Notes: generated by a model not told the origin, from the sequence alone. DNA of 64,000 nt from Gigaspora margarita (GCA_009809945.1 WTPW01000302.1:1-64000), one strand, 5' to 3'; counted from the first letter of the stretch, positions 11,386 through 22,393 are shown. Numbers and translations are program-made.

Positions 11386-11472
11386 TAAAGGTGCGAACTG
11401 AAATTCAAAAGAAATTAACATCGTCAAGTGATATTATTGCAGTTCCTTTTTGAATTTCAGTTCGTACCTCTA
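11386..11472. mobile_element. Very short hAT-like hairpin MITE (87 bp)
   Basis: Ends TAAAGGTGCGAACTGAAATT and the inverse of TAGAGGTACGAACTGAAATT, flanked by perfect 8-bp duplications GTGTATAT (11,378-11,385; 11,473-11,480). Almost the whole element is two arms of about 28 bp around a short loop, so transcribed RNA would fold into a pre-miRNA-sized hairpin. Confidence 0.85.
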
Positions 11473-11480
11473 GTGTATAT

Positions 11481-13480
11481 TTATTAATGTGCCTTCTCTT
11501 AGATCAATTTGATATGATATTTAGATTTTGAATTGGTAACAAATCATCTAACATTAAAGCAATTTTCATTTAAAATATGTTTAGCATGCAAATAAAATAT
11601 ATTAAGCGCATTTTTCATGTGCAACCCACTTTTGACTTCATTGAGCTTTAGTTGATATGCAAATAAAACGCAGTATATACTTATTAAATTTTGAATTAGT
11701 TACTTTTTGTCAATATATAAATTTATACTTTCTTTTACTCCACTCAAATCAATCTGAAGTATATCTAGTAAATGTGGTCTTTTTAAATTATTTATAAAAT
11801 TTAATCATTAAAATTAAATAAATCATTAAGTTCTTACAAATTAAAACACAATATGTATAGAACATTTGATATACAACCAACGATTTAAACCTTATATTAA
11901 TAAATAAAAGTTAATATAAACTAATACAGTAATTCATTTTAAAATGTATAAGTGGAAATGTCCCATCAGTAGGCGTGTCTTGTTGTTCAAAACATTCCAT
12001 TTTACTAAGGAGGCATGCATGGCATTCTATTTAAATTTGCTATTAAAGCTGTTAGTATCTTTGAAATATTGTTTTATAAATTTGCTTATATTTATGAATA
12101 CTATGATTTTTATGTATTATATAATTAGAGTGAACCTTTCTTTCCCTGTGACAAAATTGCGACTTCAATTATGCTTAAAAATGAATAAAAAAGATTTCTT
12201 GTGTGTAAATTGCAATTATACAAGCGGTATCATATGCAAGACCAGAGGATAATAGTATATACTTGTTTCGATTTTTGATTTGAAAATTTTAAATTGTTAG
12301 ATCTTGGTCAAGTGGATAAAACAGGATGTGCGGGAAGAGTAAGGGGTGAAAGATTGATATATTAAAGGATAATTTTTAGTACAATCAACTTTTTTGAATC
12401 ATGGCTTCTAGATTAACTTAAAAATTCTACTTTTTTTAAGATTCATTATTTATTGAAATTTCAAAGACCTAACAAGTTGCACTTGATATGAGTTGTCATG
12501 TTTCTGCATTCTTCAAGTTATCAAGATTGAAGCAATTATTCATTGAAAATTAACTTCATTAGTCAGAGATTACGCATGGTGATTGTGTACAGTATTATAA
12601 TTATCCACTTAATTTCTATATACCAAATTTAAATATATGGGAACTCAACAGCAAAAGAGACAGAGGCAAAAAAATAATTTTTTTTAAAAATGCAATTTTT
12701 GAAGAATTAGAGTAATAGGCTTATAATTTTTATAAAATTACAGAATCAAAATTTTTGTTCACTATCTCTTTTTACTGTAGGGATCCCTATATGCCAAATT
12801 TTATTACTTATATACAGTTCAAGTTTATGATTTTCACAGATTGTCATGTTTGCTAACCTAAAAATTTTGCTAAAAAATTTTCATTATTGGGCTAGAGTTA
12901 TATTAATGAGTCACTTGTCAGTCACTTGATTTAATACTCATATTTCTGAATTTAGCCATATTTTTCAATATGTATGGTTTGATATTATGCGTGATGCATC
13001 ACCTTTTTCTTTTTTTTTAATAGAAAAGGGTCTTCAAATACATATCTACTAGATTTAGCCCTCATATGATTATTTTATAATGTATATCACCAGTTAGAGA
13101 TGAATCCTGTGAATAATAAAGGTTATAACTAATGCTGTTAATTGACTTGATTTGATATGAAATTTAAAAGCTTTTTTTTTTGGAGCATTTTTTTTAGTTT
13201 TATTCTTAAGGCTAGATTAAAATTCATATTTGAATTGTTGATAAAATAGTATATGTGGATTTTATTAAACTCAAATAATGACCCTAAAATTCAGAATTAG
13301 ATATAGCATAAATTATAACCTTGAAAACTTGAAATCTGTGTTTTTTTTTCTTGGATCACTCATGTATTTAAACGTTTATGTTAGTGTATTAATAGTAAAT
13401 TAACTTTATTATAAGTAAATATAATATGTTAAATGCTGGATATGAATTTTTATATTGCGTTTTTTACTTTTATATACATT
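11481..13480. other. Gene-free AT-rich stretch
   Basis: No homology that I can recognise. The longest frame (11,944-12,252, about 102 codons) is hydrophobic, has no motif and no supporting context, so it is not called as a gene. Confidence 0.5.
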
Positions 13481-13552
13481 ATTTCAATATTTTTACACTT
13501 GCAATATTTTAAATATTTCAATATTTTTACACTTGCAATATTTTAAATATTT
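13481..13552. repeat. 34-bp perfect tandem duplication
   Basis: The unit starting ATTTCAATATTTTTACACTT occurs at 13,481 and again at 13,515, followed by the start of a third. AGGTTATTTGT words follow downstream. Confidence 0.85.
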
Positions 13553-13761
13553 AGGTTATTTGTGACAAAACCTTTAGGTCTTTGTGTTAAAACTTTTAGG
13601 TTATTTGTATTAAGAACAGGAATTGTTATTAATTATTTTTAATCTAAAAAACTCCTTATGAAATGTTCAAAAAATATTCATTAAATTTTATTTAGAAATC
13701 ATGTTCAAAAACATTTATTATAAATATTTTAAAACTATTTGCTGTAAATAAATGTTTAGCA

Positions 13762-13978
13762 TGCAAAAATACAATTCTTGATAGATCGGTAGTACTGATT
13801 TTGATGGAGCTAATAAAAAATTTATCCGGTACTGTTCTTTATAGGTTTCTAATAACTAACCCTAATTTTAATTGTTTTAGAGATCTTTTTTAAGAACCTC
13901 ATCAAAAATGGCATGTAAATTATTTTTCTACCTATCAAAAACAGTACTGACTATTCATCAAGAATTGTATTTTTTGCA
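13762..13978. mobile_element. MITE with telomere-like core
   Basis: Terminal inverted repeats of about 36 bp: TGCAAAAATACAATTCTTGA on the left and its inverse on the right, continuing to CAGTACTG. The middle contains CTAACCCTAATTTTAATTG. Non-coding, about 217 bp. Confidence 0.75.
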
Positions 13979-14563
13979 GTAAGATTCTCTAAAATAAAAT
14001 CTTTTTGAATTAAATTTTTTATTGTAATCTTTTTGTAGGATTTTTTTTATAACACAACCAGTTCCAATAAAATTAAAATTGGAGTTTAAACTGGTTAATC
14101 AATTATTACAATGATGTGATATTTATCGTAATTAGTAATTCTGCCAAACAGATGGCCAATAAGTCAATAGCAACTATTCGAATAGGTAGTTAATGCATAA
14201 TACGTGTATAACTAGTAAAAGGTGATCGATATATATTGGGCAGATTTATCACATTTATTCTGTTCAAAATTTTTTGTAATTTCCATGTCCACGTCCATAT
14301 CTATAAGCGTCCATACAAATTATGTTTTAAGCTATTAGCAATTCTTTTTTGTGCATTTATTTTCATACTAGGCCATACTTTTGGTCATTGACAACAATCT
14401 ATTAGGGGTAATATATTTCAGGTATTGCTATTCGCACAATAGAAAATATTCTTTGCTAAGGGGATTCAGAATTTAAAAAAAAACCCCGTTAATTCAGAAA
14501 TGAGATGAGTTTAAAAAATGTTTTTGAGTAACAGAATATTGAAATCAAAAAATAAAATAGAGT
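13979..14563. other. Gene-free AT-rich stretch
   Basis: No supported feature. Confidence 0.5.
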
Positions 14564-14571
14564 GTTTAGAG

Positions 14572-15782
14572 TCGAGGCCTGCAAACTTCAAAATTTTCAG
14601 CCCGGCCCGGCCCGCAATTAGAGTTAAAAATTTTTTGCCAGCCCGGTCCAGCCCGCTTTAATTAATTTAAATTTTGGGCCCAGCCCGGCCCGCAAATATA
14701 TAAATTTAAAATAAGTTAAATTTTTATTAAATATAACAGATAATAAGTTTATAAATTAATTTATTTTATAAATATGTATATTTTTTAGTGCTAAACAAAT
14801 TTATATATATTTCTAAAATAAGCTACTCTGAAAGTAAGTTACTTTTCTTTTTTAAAGAAAAATATAAAAACTTCTTATATTTGAAAATAAGCTACTTATA
14901 CAATTATTAGTAGTTATTCTATAGTATAGTCAAAATTTTACCAAGTAAGTCAATCTATCTTATTAAGTAAAAATTGTTCAGAAGAGCAAAATACATATAT
15001 TTTGAAAGCTTTATCCAAATTAGATAACTTTTAATTAATACNTTTTTGCATATTACATTCAATAAAAAATTTAAAATTTTTTTAAAATTATATTCATTAA
15101 ATGTAAAAATCAAAAGTCAATTAATAAAAAGATATCCTATTTGTATAAAATTTTAAAAATATATGTATTATGATCTTCTGAACAAACTTTACTTAATAAC
15201 CATTATCAATTTACTTAATTAAATTTTTCGCAAATAATAAAAAGCTATTTTTATTCTAAAATAAGCTACTCACACTATTTTCATATAATTTTTCTTTCAA
15301 AAATAGAGCTTATTTTGGGAATATATAGTACTTAATGTATAAAGTTAGAATTTATTAGTAAAATTTTAAGAATAATAAGATTTTATAGAATTTTATTAAT
15401 AAAATTTTATAAATTTTATTATTCTTAAATGTTTTACTAATTAATTTTAACTTAATATACTAAGTAAATTTGTTTAATACTAAAAAATACATAGATATAT
15501 ATTTAAACTTTAATTTAAAAAAAAAGATTTTTAATAAACAAAAAATTTAATCTAATCTAATTTGTAGTTATAATTAATTATTAAATTTAGCTTGGCCCAG
15601 GCCTGGCCCGGCCTGCAATTATAAAATTTTAGGCCCGGCCTGGCCCGCAATTATAAAATTCAATTGTTAGGCCCGGCCCAGCCCGCAATTATAAAATTCA
15701 ATTGTTAGGCCCAGCCCAGCCCGCAAACTGGGCTGGGCGGGCCTGGGCCGGGCTGGGCTTTGGGACCCAATGCAGGCCTCTA
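14572..15782. mobile_element. hAT-like element with GGCCCGGCC subterminal repeats
   Basis: Ends TCGAGGCCTGCA and the inverse of TAGAGGCCTGCA, flanked by a perfect 8-bp duplication GTTTAGAG (14,564-14,571; 15,783-15,790). GC-rich blocks of CAGCCCGGCCCG-type words sit inside both ends and stand out against the AT-rich background. The interior is AT-rich and contains nested palindromic DNA, including AAAATAAGCTAC words near 14,815, 14,885 and 15,255. One N at 15,042. No transposase visible. Confidence 0.88.
15325..15490. repeat. Palindromic unit related to the 328-bp satellite
   Basis: TTAATGTATAAAGTTAGAAT... and its inverse ending ...TACTAAGTAAATTTGTTTAA form a palindrome of about 165 bp centred near 15,400. 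It is closely similar to the palindrome in each unit of the 28.3-30.6 kb array and to 43.9-44.6 kb. Confidence 0.7.
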
Positions 15783-16237
15783 GTTTAGAGACTCTCATTT
15801 AACAAAATAAATAAACTTTTCAGTGACAAAAATTAATATTTCATACTTATCAGACAATGAAATAAAGTTGAACCATTGCTTATTTGAAAATAAATATGTT
15901 ACCCATTTCTGTCAAAATTAGATTTTCAAGCATTAATAGTGCATTAATTCTGAAACCCCTTAGGGCAATGACATTTATTATGTTATCCATTTACTAGAGT
16001 GGTGTACTCCCAGGTAATATATATATGAAATTTTAACCAATCAATTAAACTAAGAGGTAAGATTTGTCTTGACTCAACTTCCAAAATAGTATATAATAAA
16101 TGTTATTGCATCAAATTTATATATATTTGCAAATAATTTAGCATACTGTAAATATGTACTTTCAATGTTTGTAACACAGACAAAATTCTTCAAGTTCAAT
16201 AAAATAAATACATTTTCTATTTGGTGTTTATGTTTTA

Positions 16238-16433
16238 TATTTATTTTTTCTCTTGTCAAAATTAAATTCCTACATATTAAACCTAAAATCAATATTTATG
16301 CTAAATTTTTTATTATAGTTATACTTGAATTTAATATTTATTTTTTCTCTTGTCAAAATTAAATTCCTACATATTAAACCTAAAATCAATATTTATGCTA
16401 AATTTTTTATTATAGTTATACTTGAATTTAATA
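16238..16433. repeat. Perfect 97-bp tandem duplication
   Basis: The segment beginning TATTTATTTTTTCTCTTGTC (16,238) is repeated without visible change from 16,335. Being perfect, it is either a recent duplication or an assembly artefact. The short frames 16,165-16,362 (+) and 16,074-16,292 (-) run into it and are not credible genes. Confidence 0.85.
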
Positions 16434-17156
16434 CCCTTTTAATATTACAGAAAGTAGCCTCTGAAAGTAAATCTTTTTGCACATATTATTATATGATAGA
16501 ATAGATTTTTTAATTTTATTTATTAGAAAATTCTATAGACCATCTTTAGTGTAATATAAAAAAATAACAGATACTAGTACAATATGTCCTTTATACCTTT
16601 ATCTTTATACCTTTATACTTTATACTTTGAATTTTATAACTTATTTGAAAGATATATAAACCCTAGCTGTACAGTATACTCAGATTCACTTCTTCTTCTT
16701 TCTAATATTAGAAATAGATAGCTATCTTGAATATTATATTATAATTAATAAAAATATGTATTTGCCAAATAAATACTCTTTTGCTCTTTAATAAAATATA
16801 TACTGAACTATCCTGAAAGTAATATTCCACTTCTATACCACTTTATATTTTCTCTAACTCTAAAGAGATTCCTGTTGCTATGGGCTGTATTGCAAGTACT
16901 ATATTGAAAGCTATAGTTACTTGCAACATATAGTGCCTTCTAGCAGTAATTATTTAAAAATAGCTAAATTTTTAGACCTCTTCTCCCTCTTTGCAAGGAT
17001 ATTTTTTTCTTCCTACTCTTTTTATTAAGTAATTGTTTTTGGTTTATTTGTTGAATTGAAAAAGATTTATTCAAAAGAGCATACTCAGTAGTTTTTATTA
17101 AATTAAAAGAGATTTGTTTTGAAGTATATGATTTAAGAAAACTCTAAATATATATA
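16434..17156 (+). other. Possible upstream region / LTR remnant of the Gag element
   Basis: AT-rich, no coding signal. GATATATAAACCCTAGCTGT near 16,651 looks like a TATA box ahead of a transcription start, as expected in the LTR of the Ty3/gypsy element whose Gag remnant starts near 17,488. No second LTR copy or primer-binding site was found, so this is a weak suggestion. Confidence 0.25.
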
Positions 17157-17290
17157 ATAGGTCAGGTTAATTATAAAATTACTAAATATAAAAAGATTTG
17201 CAAAAAACCTCAAAAATAAGCAAAGTTTACTATAAATAGAAAGATCTGTATAATAATTTCAAAAATAAGCAAATTTATACCTGACCTATT
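17157..17290. repeat. Short inverted-repeat element
   Basis: ATAGGTCAGGT at 17,157 is mirrored by ACCTGACCTAT ending at 17,289. The interior has two TTTGCAAAAAACCTCAAAAATAAGC-like halves. A small MITE-like insertion of about 134 bp. Confidence 0.55.
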
Positions 17291-17487
17291 TATGTAGATT
17301 TCAGAATCTACTTGAAGCCTCTGCTTTTGTAGCATTCTTCTTCTTGGTTTTTAGTTATATTATTTATTACAAACCTAGATTAGAATTTATTTATTTTAGA
17401 ACTTTTAAATTAAAACAAACCCCTCTAATTTTCTTAAACTTAAAAGAAAAAATCTTAGCTTCTTAGCCCTCTATATAAATAGAGCTT

Positions 17488-20045
17488 ATCAAATTATTTA
17501 CAACAAATTAAAGCATATAATACTAGCCATCTTTCTGCTCTTGCTATAGAAGTTCAATAAATTAATAACCCAGACTTAGTGTTCTGCATAGATTAGATCA
17601 GATGGATCTTTTTAAATATCCAGATTCAGCCAAAAAACCAGATTGGATCCAAGTCCAGATTTGGATCTAAATAATAAAGATCTGGATCTGGATCTGAAAT
17701 AATAACAAATACAATATGATTGGTTAATACTATATGTAATCATATTAGGTTAGCAAAAAATTTTTCGGCATGAAAAACTTATTAGCATGAACAGATCCAA
17801 ACAGATCCTTCTGATCAGATTCTCATTTGGATCCAAATTCAGTAGATTCTATATATTGCAGATCCAGATCTAATCTGACCATCAGATCCAGATCATATTC
17901 AGATCCTGGATCAGATCTGTGGAACACTACCTAGACTTATCCTATTTGACATGCTTTTTACCTGTTGTTTTTATTGAAACTTTGCACCTTCTGGCTTTAA
18001 TACCAATCTATATATTCTGCCAATTAGTATATTCAATGAACTATCATAGCACATTTTAATCTATCAACCTAGATAATATAATACTATAAAGCTGCTATTA
18101 GAGATATTGTTTTTAGCTGCTAATACAATAATCCCAACCTTGACACTATAGCAATAATTTTTGCTTATACTTGTTATACTCTTGCTTCAACTTTATTTTC
18201 TAACTTTGAAGCAATTACCTTTGATCTTTATATTGAAGGTCCTACCCAATCTACTTTTAACTATCAAACTCTTGTTGTTAGCACTTTTGAAAACCTTTTA
18301 CTTAGCCAATTAACCAAGAATCAACAAAGACTTTGAATTTACTTCACTTTTATTTCTTGATCTATATTTACTTTAGAACTAGGTAATTTAAATAACTTTG
18401 CTAAATCCTTATATTCTTCTTAGTTATTTAATTATAACAAAGAAAACTTCTCAAATCCAATTTTTCCCTTGACTTGCACTTCTTTTGTTACTTTTTACTA
18501 AAATTCCTCTTGACCAACCCCTTCTCATTCTTCTACTCTACCTCTTAACAAAACTGAATATTTCAATTTTTTAGTAACCTCAAACCTCTTTAATATATCA
18601 CTTAGTTTTTAATTACTTTTCTACTACTAGTTGACAATAAGCTTTTTACAAAACTAACTTAACTTCTAATACTACTCCTCTAACCACATCTCCTATATAA
18701 CAACATCAAGTTTTATTCCTCAGCCTGCTCCTACTAACTATCAAATAATTGAAGTATATCTAGAATTACCTGTTATTAAACAAGTAGCAGGAATAAATAT
18801 ATAACAAGAACTAGAAGAAGAACTAGAAGTACTTTTTGAATTAGAATAGAATCTACTATAAACTTTGAAGAACCAGAACCAGAATTAGAAGAAATTATTG
18901 CTAAAGCTGCTTTAACTACTGCTATTGCTGCTATGACTAATTTTCCAATGCTCTTGGAAAAGGTAATAAAAAGTCACTTTTTAAAATTAAATTTTATTAT
19001 AGTAACAGAACCAAAGACTCTATAACTTGGCTCAAAGAATTTGAAAGAGCTACTAGAGCTAACTATTGGAGTCCTGCCCAACAAATAGAACTGGTCTGTG
19101 TTTACCTAAAAAACAGTGCCCAAGAATAGCTTGCTAGCCTTGAAAATGCTCCAACACACTTTAAACATAATAATCATAGTGAAGAAGATAATGATAAGCA
19201 CTTAATTAAAGTTTTTTTTTTACTTTTTAAAACCAAATTTAGTACTATTAAACAGAAAGCTATGTAGCAAAAACAATGTTTGAAACAAACAAGGCACAGA
19301 TATAGTTAATATCTATATTAGCTGTTTTAAACAACTTAAAGAAAGAGCAAACACAAATAATACTTTTTCTGCTACTATTATGATCCAGTTCATTATCCAA
19401 GAACTTTGATCTGAGTATGCTATAAAAATACAAGCTGCTGAATCTAATAATTTGAATCATGCTATTGCTAAAGCAAGTAAATAGACAACTAAATGAATGA
19501 TGAACTCTAACCACAATGCTAATAAAACCAATCAAGCTATTGAACACTTTACTGAACAAATTGCAAAGTTAAGCATCAACTTTGCTAAAAAAAACAAGCT
19601 GCTCTATCTGACCAAAATAAAGATTAATTCCAGCAAAGCGCTAGCAATAATATCTGCTACTACTATGAACAAAAAGGCTACTTTATTTGGAACTGTTGTA
19701 TTCAATTCCAGGACAACAAGAAAGACTTACAAGGATACAAACCTTGTAGTAGAAGTAATAACTAATCCAAATCTTGAAATTAAAGTAGGTCCAGGAACTA
19801 AAACTATAACTGCTCCAGATATAACCAATGCAGAAACTAAAATAAGCCCTATAACAGATATAGAGACAACTAAAGCTACTAATCTTTCAATTTATCCCAA
19901 TTATGAAATTTACTCTCTACTCTCTATATACTATTGATATTGCTAATAACTATACCAATAAACAATTTAAAACCTTTTTGGTTAATAAATCTATTTGTAC
20001 TACTTCGCTATTTATCTAGCTAAAGAACCCAAATACAAATACTAA
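17488..20045 (+). pseudogene. Ty3/gypsy-type Gag remnant (capsid plus nucleocapsid)
   Basis: Coding traces in several frames. The start reads LSNYLQQIKAYNTSHLSALA (about 17,490). After a nested MITE come stretches such as FEAITFDLYIEGPTQSTF (about 18,200). A capsid segment has SITWLKEFERATRANYW (about 19,020), LVCVYLKNSAQ, IVNIYISCFKQLKERAN (about 19,300) and SEYAIKIQAAESNNLNHAIA, matching the order of retrotransposon gag domains (PF03732-like, by recall). A degraded zinc knuckle (CYYYEQKGYFIWNC, about 19,651) and an Arg/Ser/Asn-rich tail follow. Stops are numerous, and almost all are one C-to-T or G-to-A step from Gln, Arg or Trp codons. No reverse transcriptase follows directly. The frames at 19,497-19,937 (+) and 19,260-19,559 (-) are by-products. 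Confidence 0.8.
17577..17939. mobile_element. hAT-like MITE built of GATCCAGATC words, inside gag
   Basis: Ends TAGTGTTCTGCATAGATTA and the inverse TAGTGTTCCACAGATCTGA, flanked by CCCAGACT (17,569-17,576) and CCTAGACT (17,940-17,947), 7/8 identical with one C/T transition. The interior consists largely of AGATCCAGATC and GGATCTGGATC words in both orientations. It inserted into the gag coding region. Confidence 0.85.
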
Positions 20046-20059
20046 CTTATAGGAAAATT

Positions 20060-20155
20060 CTAGGCATCTCTAGCTAGAGATGCCTAGCTTATATATCTCT
20101 GGCCATTTAATCAATCAAAGTATGATAAAAGCACATGACTAAGGCTCATGTATAT
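20060..20155. repeat. Dispersed repeat with 28-bp perfect palindrome
   Basis: 20,060-20,087 is a perfect palindrome with half-site CTAGGCATCTCTAG. It is followed by TATATATCTCTGGCC and later GCACATGACT. The same arrangement occurs inverted at about 43,725-43,815 with a less perfect palindrome. Function unknown; possibly a MITE end or protein-binding site. Confidence 0.7.
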
Positions 20156-20380
20156 ATCCCAATTGCTGATACAAGATCAAATGATCTTACTCTGCATCGA
20201 TGCATTGATCGCTAAGCTATTACTAGATCAGTGACACAAGATCATCTTTAATCTTTAATTATTTGTTTGTTTTTTTTCACTGCCTTCATTTACAATTTTT
20301 TTTATTATTTAGCTTAGTAGCTTGTTCTCCATTGGTGCTGCAGTTGGTGTTGTCATTGGTGTTGTTGTTGGTACCACAAT
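20156..20380. other. Non-coding stretch ending in GT-rich minisatellite
   Basis: GATC-containing words (ATCAAATGATCTTACTCTGCATCGATGCATTGATC) and, at about 20,325-20,380, CATTGGTGTTGTTGTTGG repeats matching those at 259-375 and resuming at 22,258. Confidence 0.5.
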
Positions 20381-20776
20381 TAGTAATTATATTCAAATCG
20401 AAAGTTATGTTCTCAAAAGAGCATAATTTAAATTTTTATTGTTCTCAAAAACTTTTTAGTGTTCATTATATATTAAATATATTAAACATTAATTTTAAAG
20501 AATGTTCATGTTTATATTAGCTTCAAACAATATTGATATATATTGTTTATTAATTTACAACAAAATTAATTCATATTAATAAAATTAATAATATAATAAT
20601 TAATTCTATAATCAAGTTTGCACCATTCTTGGTATGCTAATTGAAAATTAAACTTTTCTTATACTGCATTTATATACTTGTAGTTTAACATATAGTGAAT
20701 TAAAGTTATATCTAACTTTTAATAATAAAATAAGTAGATTATAAATAAATAACTTATGCTCTAATAGTTTAATATA

Positions 20777-21410
20777 AAGTCCTTCGGGCTGATAGCATAG
20801 CGGTTATGCTCTGAGGATGCAAATTGGAAGGTTGGCAGTTCGATTTTCAGTAGCTGCGAAATCTTAAAAATCCATGATGCGGGTCACCAAATTGGAAAAG
20901 AGGCTCTGCATAATCAGAAAGCTTAAATAGGCAATTCCCGTAGTTGGGTTGCAGGTATGGCAGCTGGTGTGGAACCTTCGGACGGACTACTCAAATTAGG
21001 CACCAAAAGTGCACGTGTGGCCAGCTGTACTCTCGTTGTGAAGGAGACCCGGCCACAGGTATTCCGAATGGAAGTGGCACCGCAGTGGTTGAAATCAAAA
21101 CCCTGGGATCGTCCTTGAGTCAGAACCACCGATTTGAATAACTGAAGTCACGAGATGTATTGAGAGGTCGAAGTCTGAAAGGATACTTCAAGAACTCGTG
21201 GTGGCGTGTCCGGACTGCGATCCGTACCAACAAGTTTACGACCGTGGAATTCAGCGGAATTTGCTGGGAGGAATAAAGCTCGGTGCAGCAACCATACCTG
21301 GGCATTAGTAGAATGCCGGGTAATAGCATACCATGTAATATTAGTTATGTATGTTGTACTTAAAAAAGTAATTAATAAAGGTAGCGCAAGGTTGTTAAGT
21401 GAAAAAAAAA
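20777..21410 (+). mobile_element. tRNA-headed SINE, 634 bp, with target duplication
   Basis: Flanked by AATAGTTTAATATA on both sides (20,763-20,776; 21,411-21,424), ends in an A-tail, and starts with a tRNA-like head carrying pol III A and B boxes. Much more GC-rich than its surroundings. Positions 20,926-21,034 form a core shared with the retroposon at 29,304-30,070 (minus strand) and the fragment at 57,667. The several 65-70-codon frames inside (20,923-21,415) are not conserved in the other copies and are unlikely to be genes. It would move using a LINE's machinery. Confidence 0.88.
20788..20850 (+). promoter_or_regulatory. Pol III A and B boxes of the SINE head
   Basis: A-box-like TAGCATAGCGGTTATGC (about 20,793) and B-box-like GGCAGTTCGATTTTCAG (about 20,834) at tRNA spacing. 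The head resembles those at 44,410-44,470 and 58,357-58,416 (both minus strand). Confidence 0.75.
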
Positions 21411-21820
21411 AATAGTTTAATATAGTAAATAAAATAACTAATAATAAAGAATTCTATTGTTAATAGAATAATAACATTTGAAAATAAATTCTATATTTAC
21501 AATTCACTCACTAAGTTCATACTTATTTATTAAACTTTATATATGATTCTTTGTATTTTTTTTAATATAACACAATGTATTATACAATTTAATTTCTAAT
21601 AATTTTGTTAAAACTTCAAGTGCTTTTTATATTTGTTCATAGTAAAACAAGCCTTTCTATAAGATTTTACTAATGCTACTATTAGTTAATGCAATAAATT
21701 AGAATCTAATTACTTTGTTATTTTATTTAAACTTTGTACTAACAAATATTTTGTCTTTTTTACTTGCTTAGTATTAGCATATTATTTGATTCTCTCTGAG
21801 AGAACCACAAAAAATTTACA

Positions 21821-21854
21821 ATGAAGTCCGAATCGCTAGTAATTGTGAATCAGC
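21821..21854 (+). pseudogene. Fragment resembling the 3' part of small-subunit rRNA
   Basis: ATGAAGTCCGAATCGCTAGTAATTGTGAATCAG closely resembles the universal 16S-type segment GAAGTCGGAATCGCTAGTAA... near the decoding region. The likeness is limited to about 33 bp and ends abruptly on both sides. Organelle- or bacterium-type rRNA would be the closest source. It may be an organelle DNA scrap or chance in part. Confidence 0.45.
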
Positions 21855-22393
21855 CAAATCATCTATATATAATCTATACAATATTAATACTTTCAATATA
21901 AAAAACACACTGCATAGCTAATGAATATTTTATTTTAAAATCTTTAATTGCTATTTCCTTAAATATTTATTTGTTACTCATATTGTACAACTTTAAACAT
22001 ATGTGCTATATATAGTATATACTTATATATAGAATTTGTCATAATCAAATTATATTACCAAATTGATAAACATTTTATATTATTTATTGTTCTCATTTGT
22101 AAATCTAGAACATAAAAATTTTATAAATGTTCTCTTTGAGAACATTTCAAAAAAATAAAATGTTCTCAAATAAGAGAACCTTTTTTTAAATACCAATGTT
22201 CTTAAAAAAACTCAAATGTTCATTGAGAACCATAAGAACATCAAATTTTAAACACTGGCCACAGTTGATATCATCATTGATGCCACAGTTGGTATTGTCA
22301 TTGTTGCTGCAGTTGGTGTTGTATTCTGTTAAGTATTTACTGTATTGTTGTCAATTTCACAATCTTGTTTGGTGCTGCTATTATATGTGGGTT

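Larger units (their letters stand above)
20381..22257. mobile_element. hAT-like element, TGTTCTCA words, carrying a SINE
   Basis: Left end TAGTAATTATATTCAAATC and right end inverse CAGTGTTTAAAATTTGA. Flanks ACCACAAT (20,373-20,380) and GCCACAGT (22,258-22,265) match 6/8, and both differences are transitions. The minisatellite runs on across the element. Subterminal regions (about 20,405-20,460 and 22,080-22,250) are rich in GTTCTCAAA/TTTGAGAAC. A tRNA-headed SINE is nested inside. No transposase seen. Confidence 0.65.

Noticed and set aside
11944-12252. 102-codon frame
   Set aside because: No recognisable domain, no neighbours, and ordinary AT-rich composition; length is within chance for this DNA.
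16434-17156. Confident LTR call for the Gag element
   Set aside because: Only a TATA-like motif was seen; no paired LTR, TG/CA ends, primer-binding site or target duplication could be found.
20923-21415. Four overlapping 65-69-codon frames
   Set aside because: They lie on both strands of a SINE, whose GC-richer sequence has few stops; not conserved between copies.
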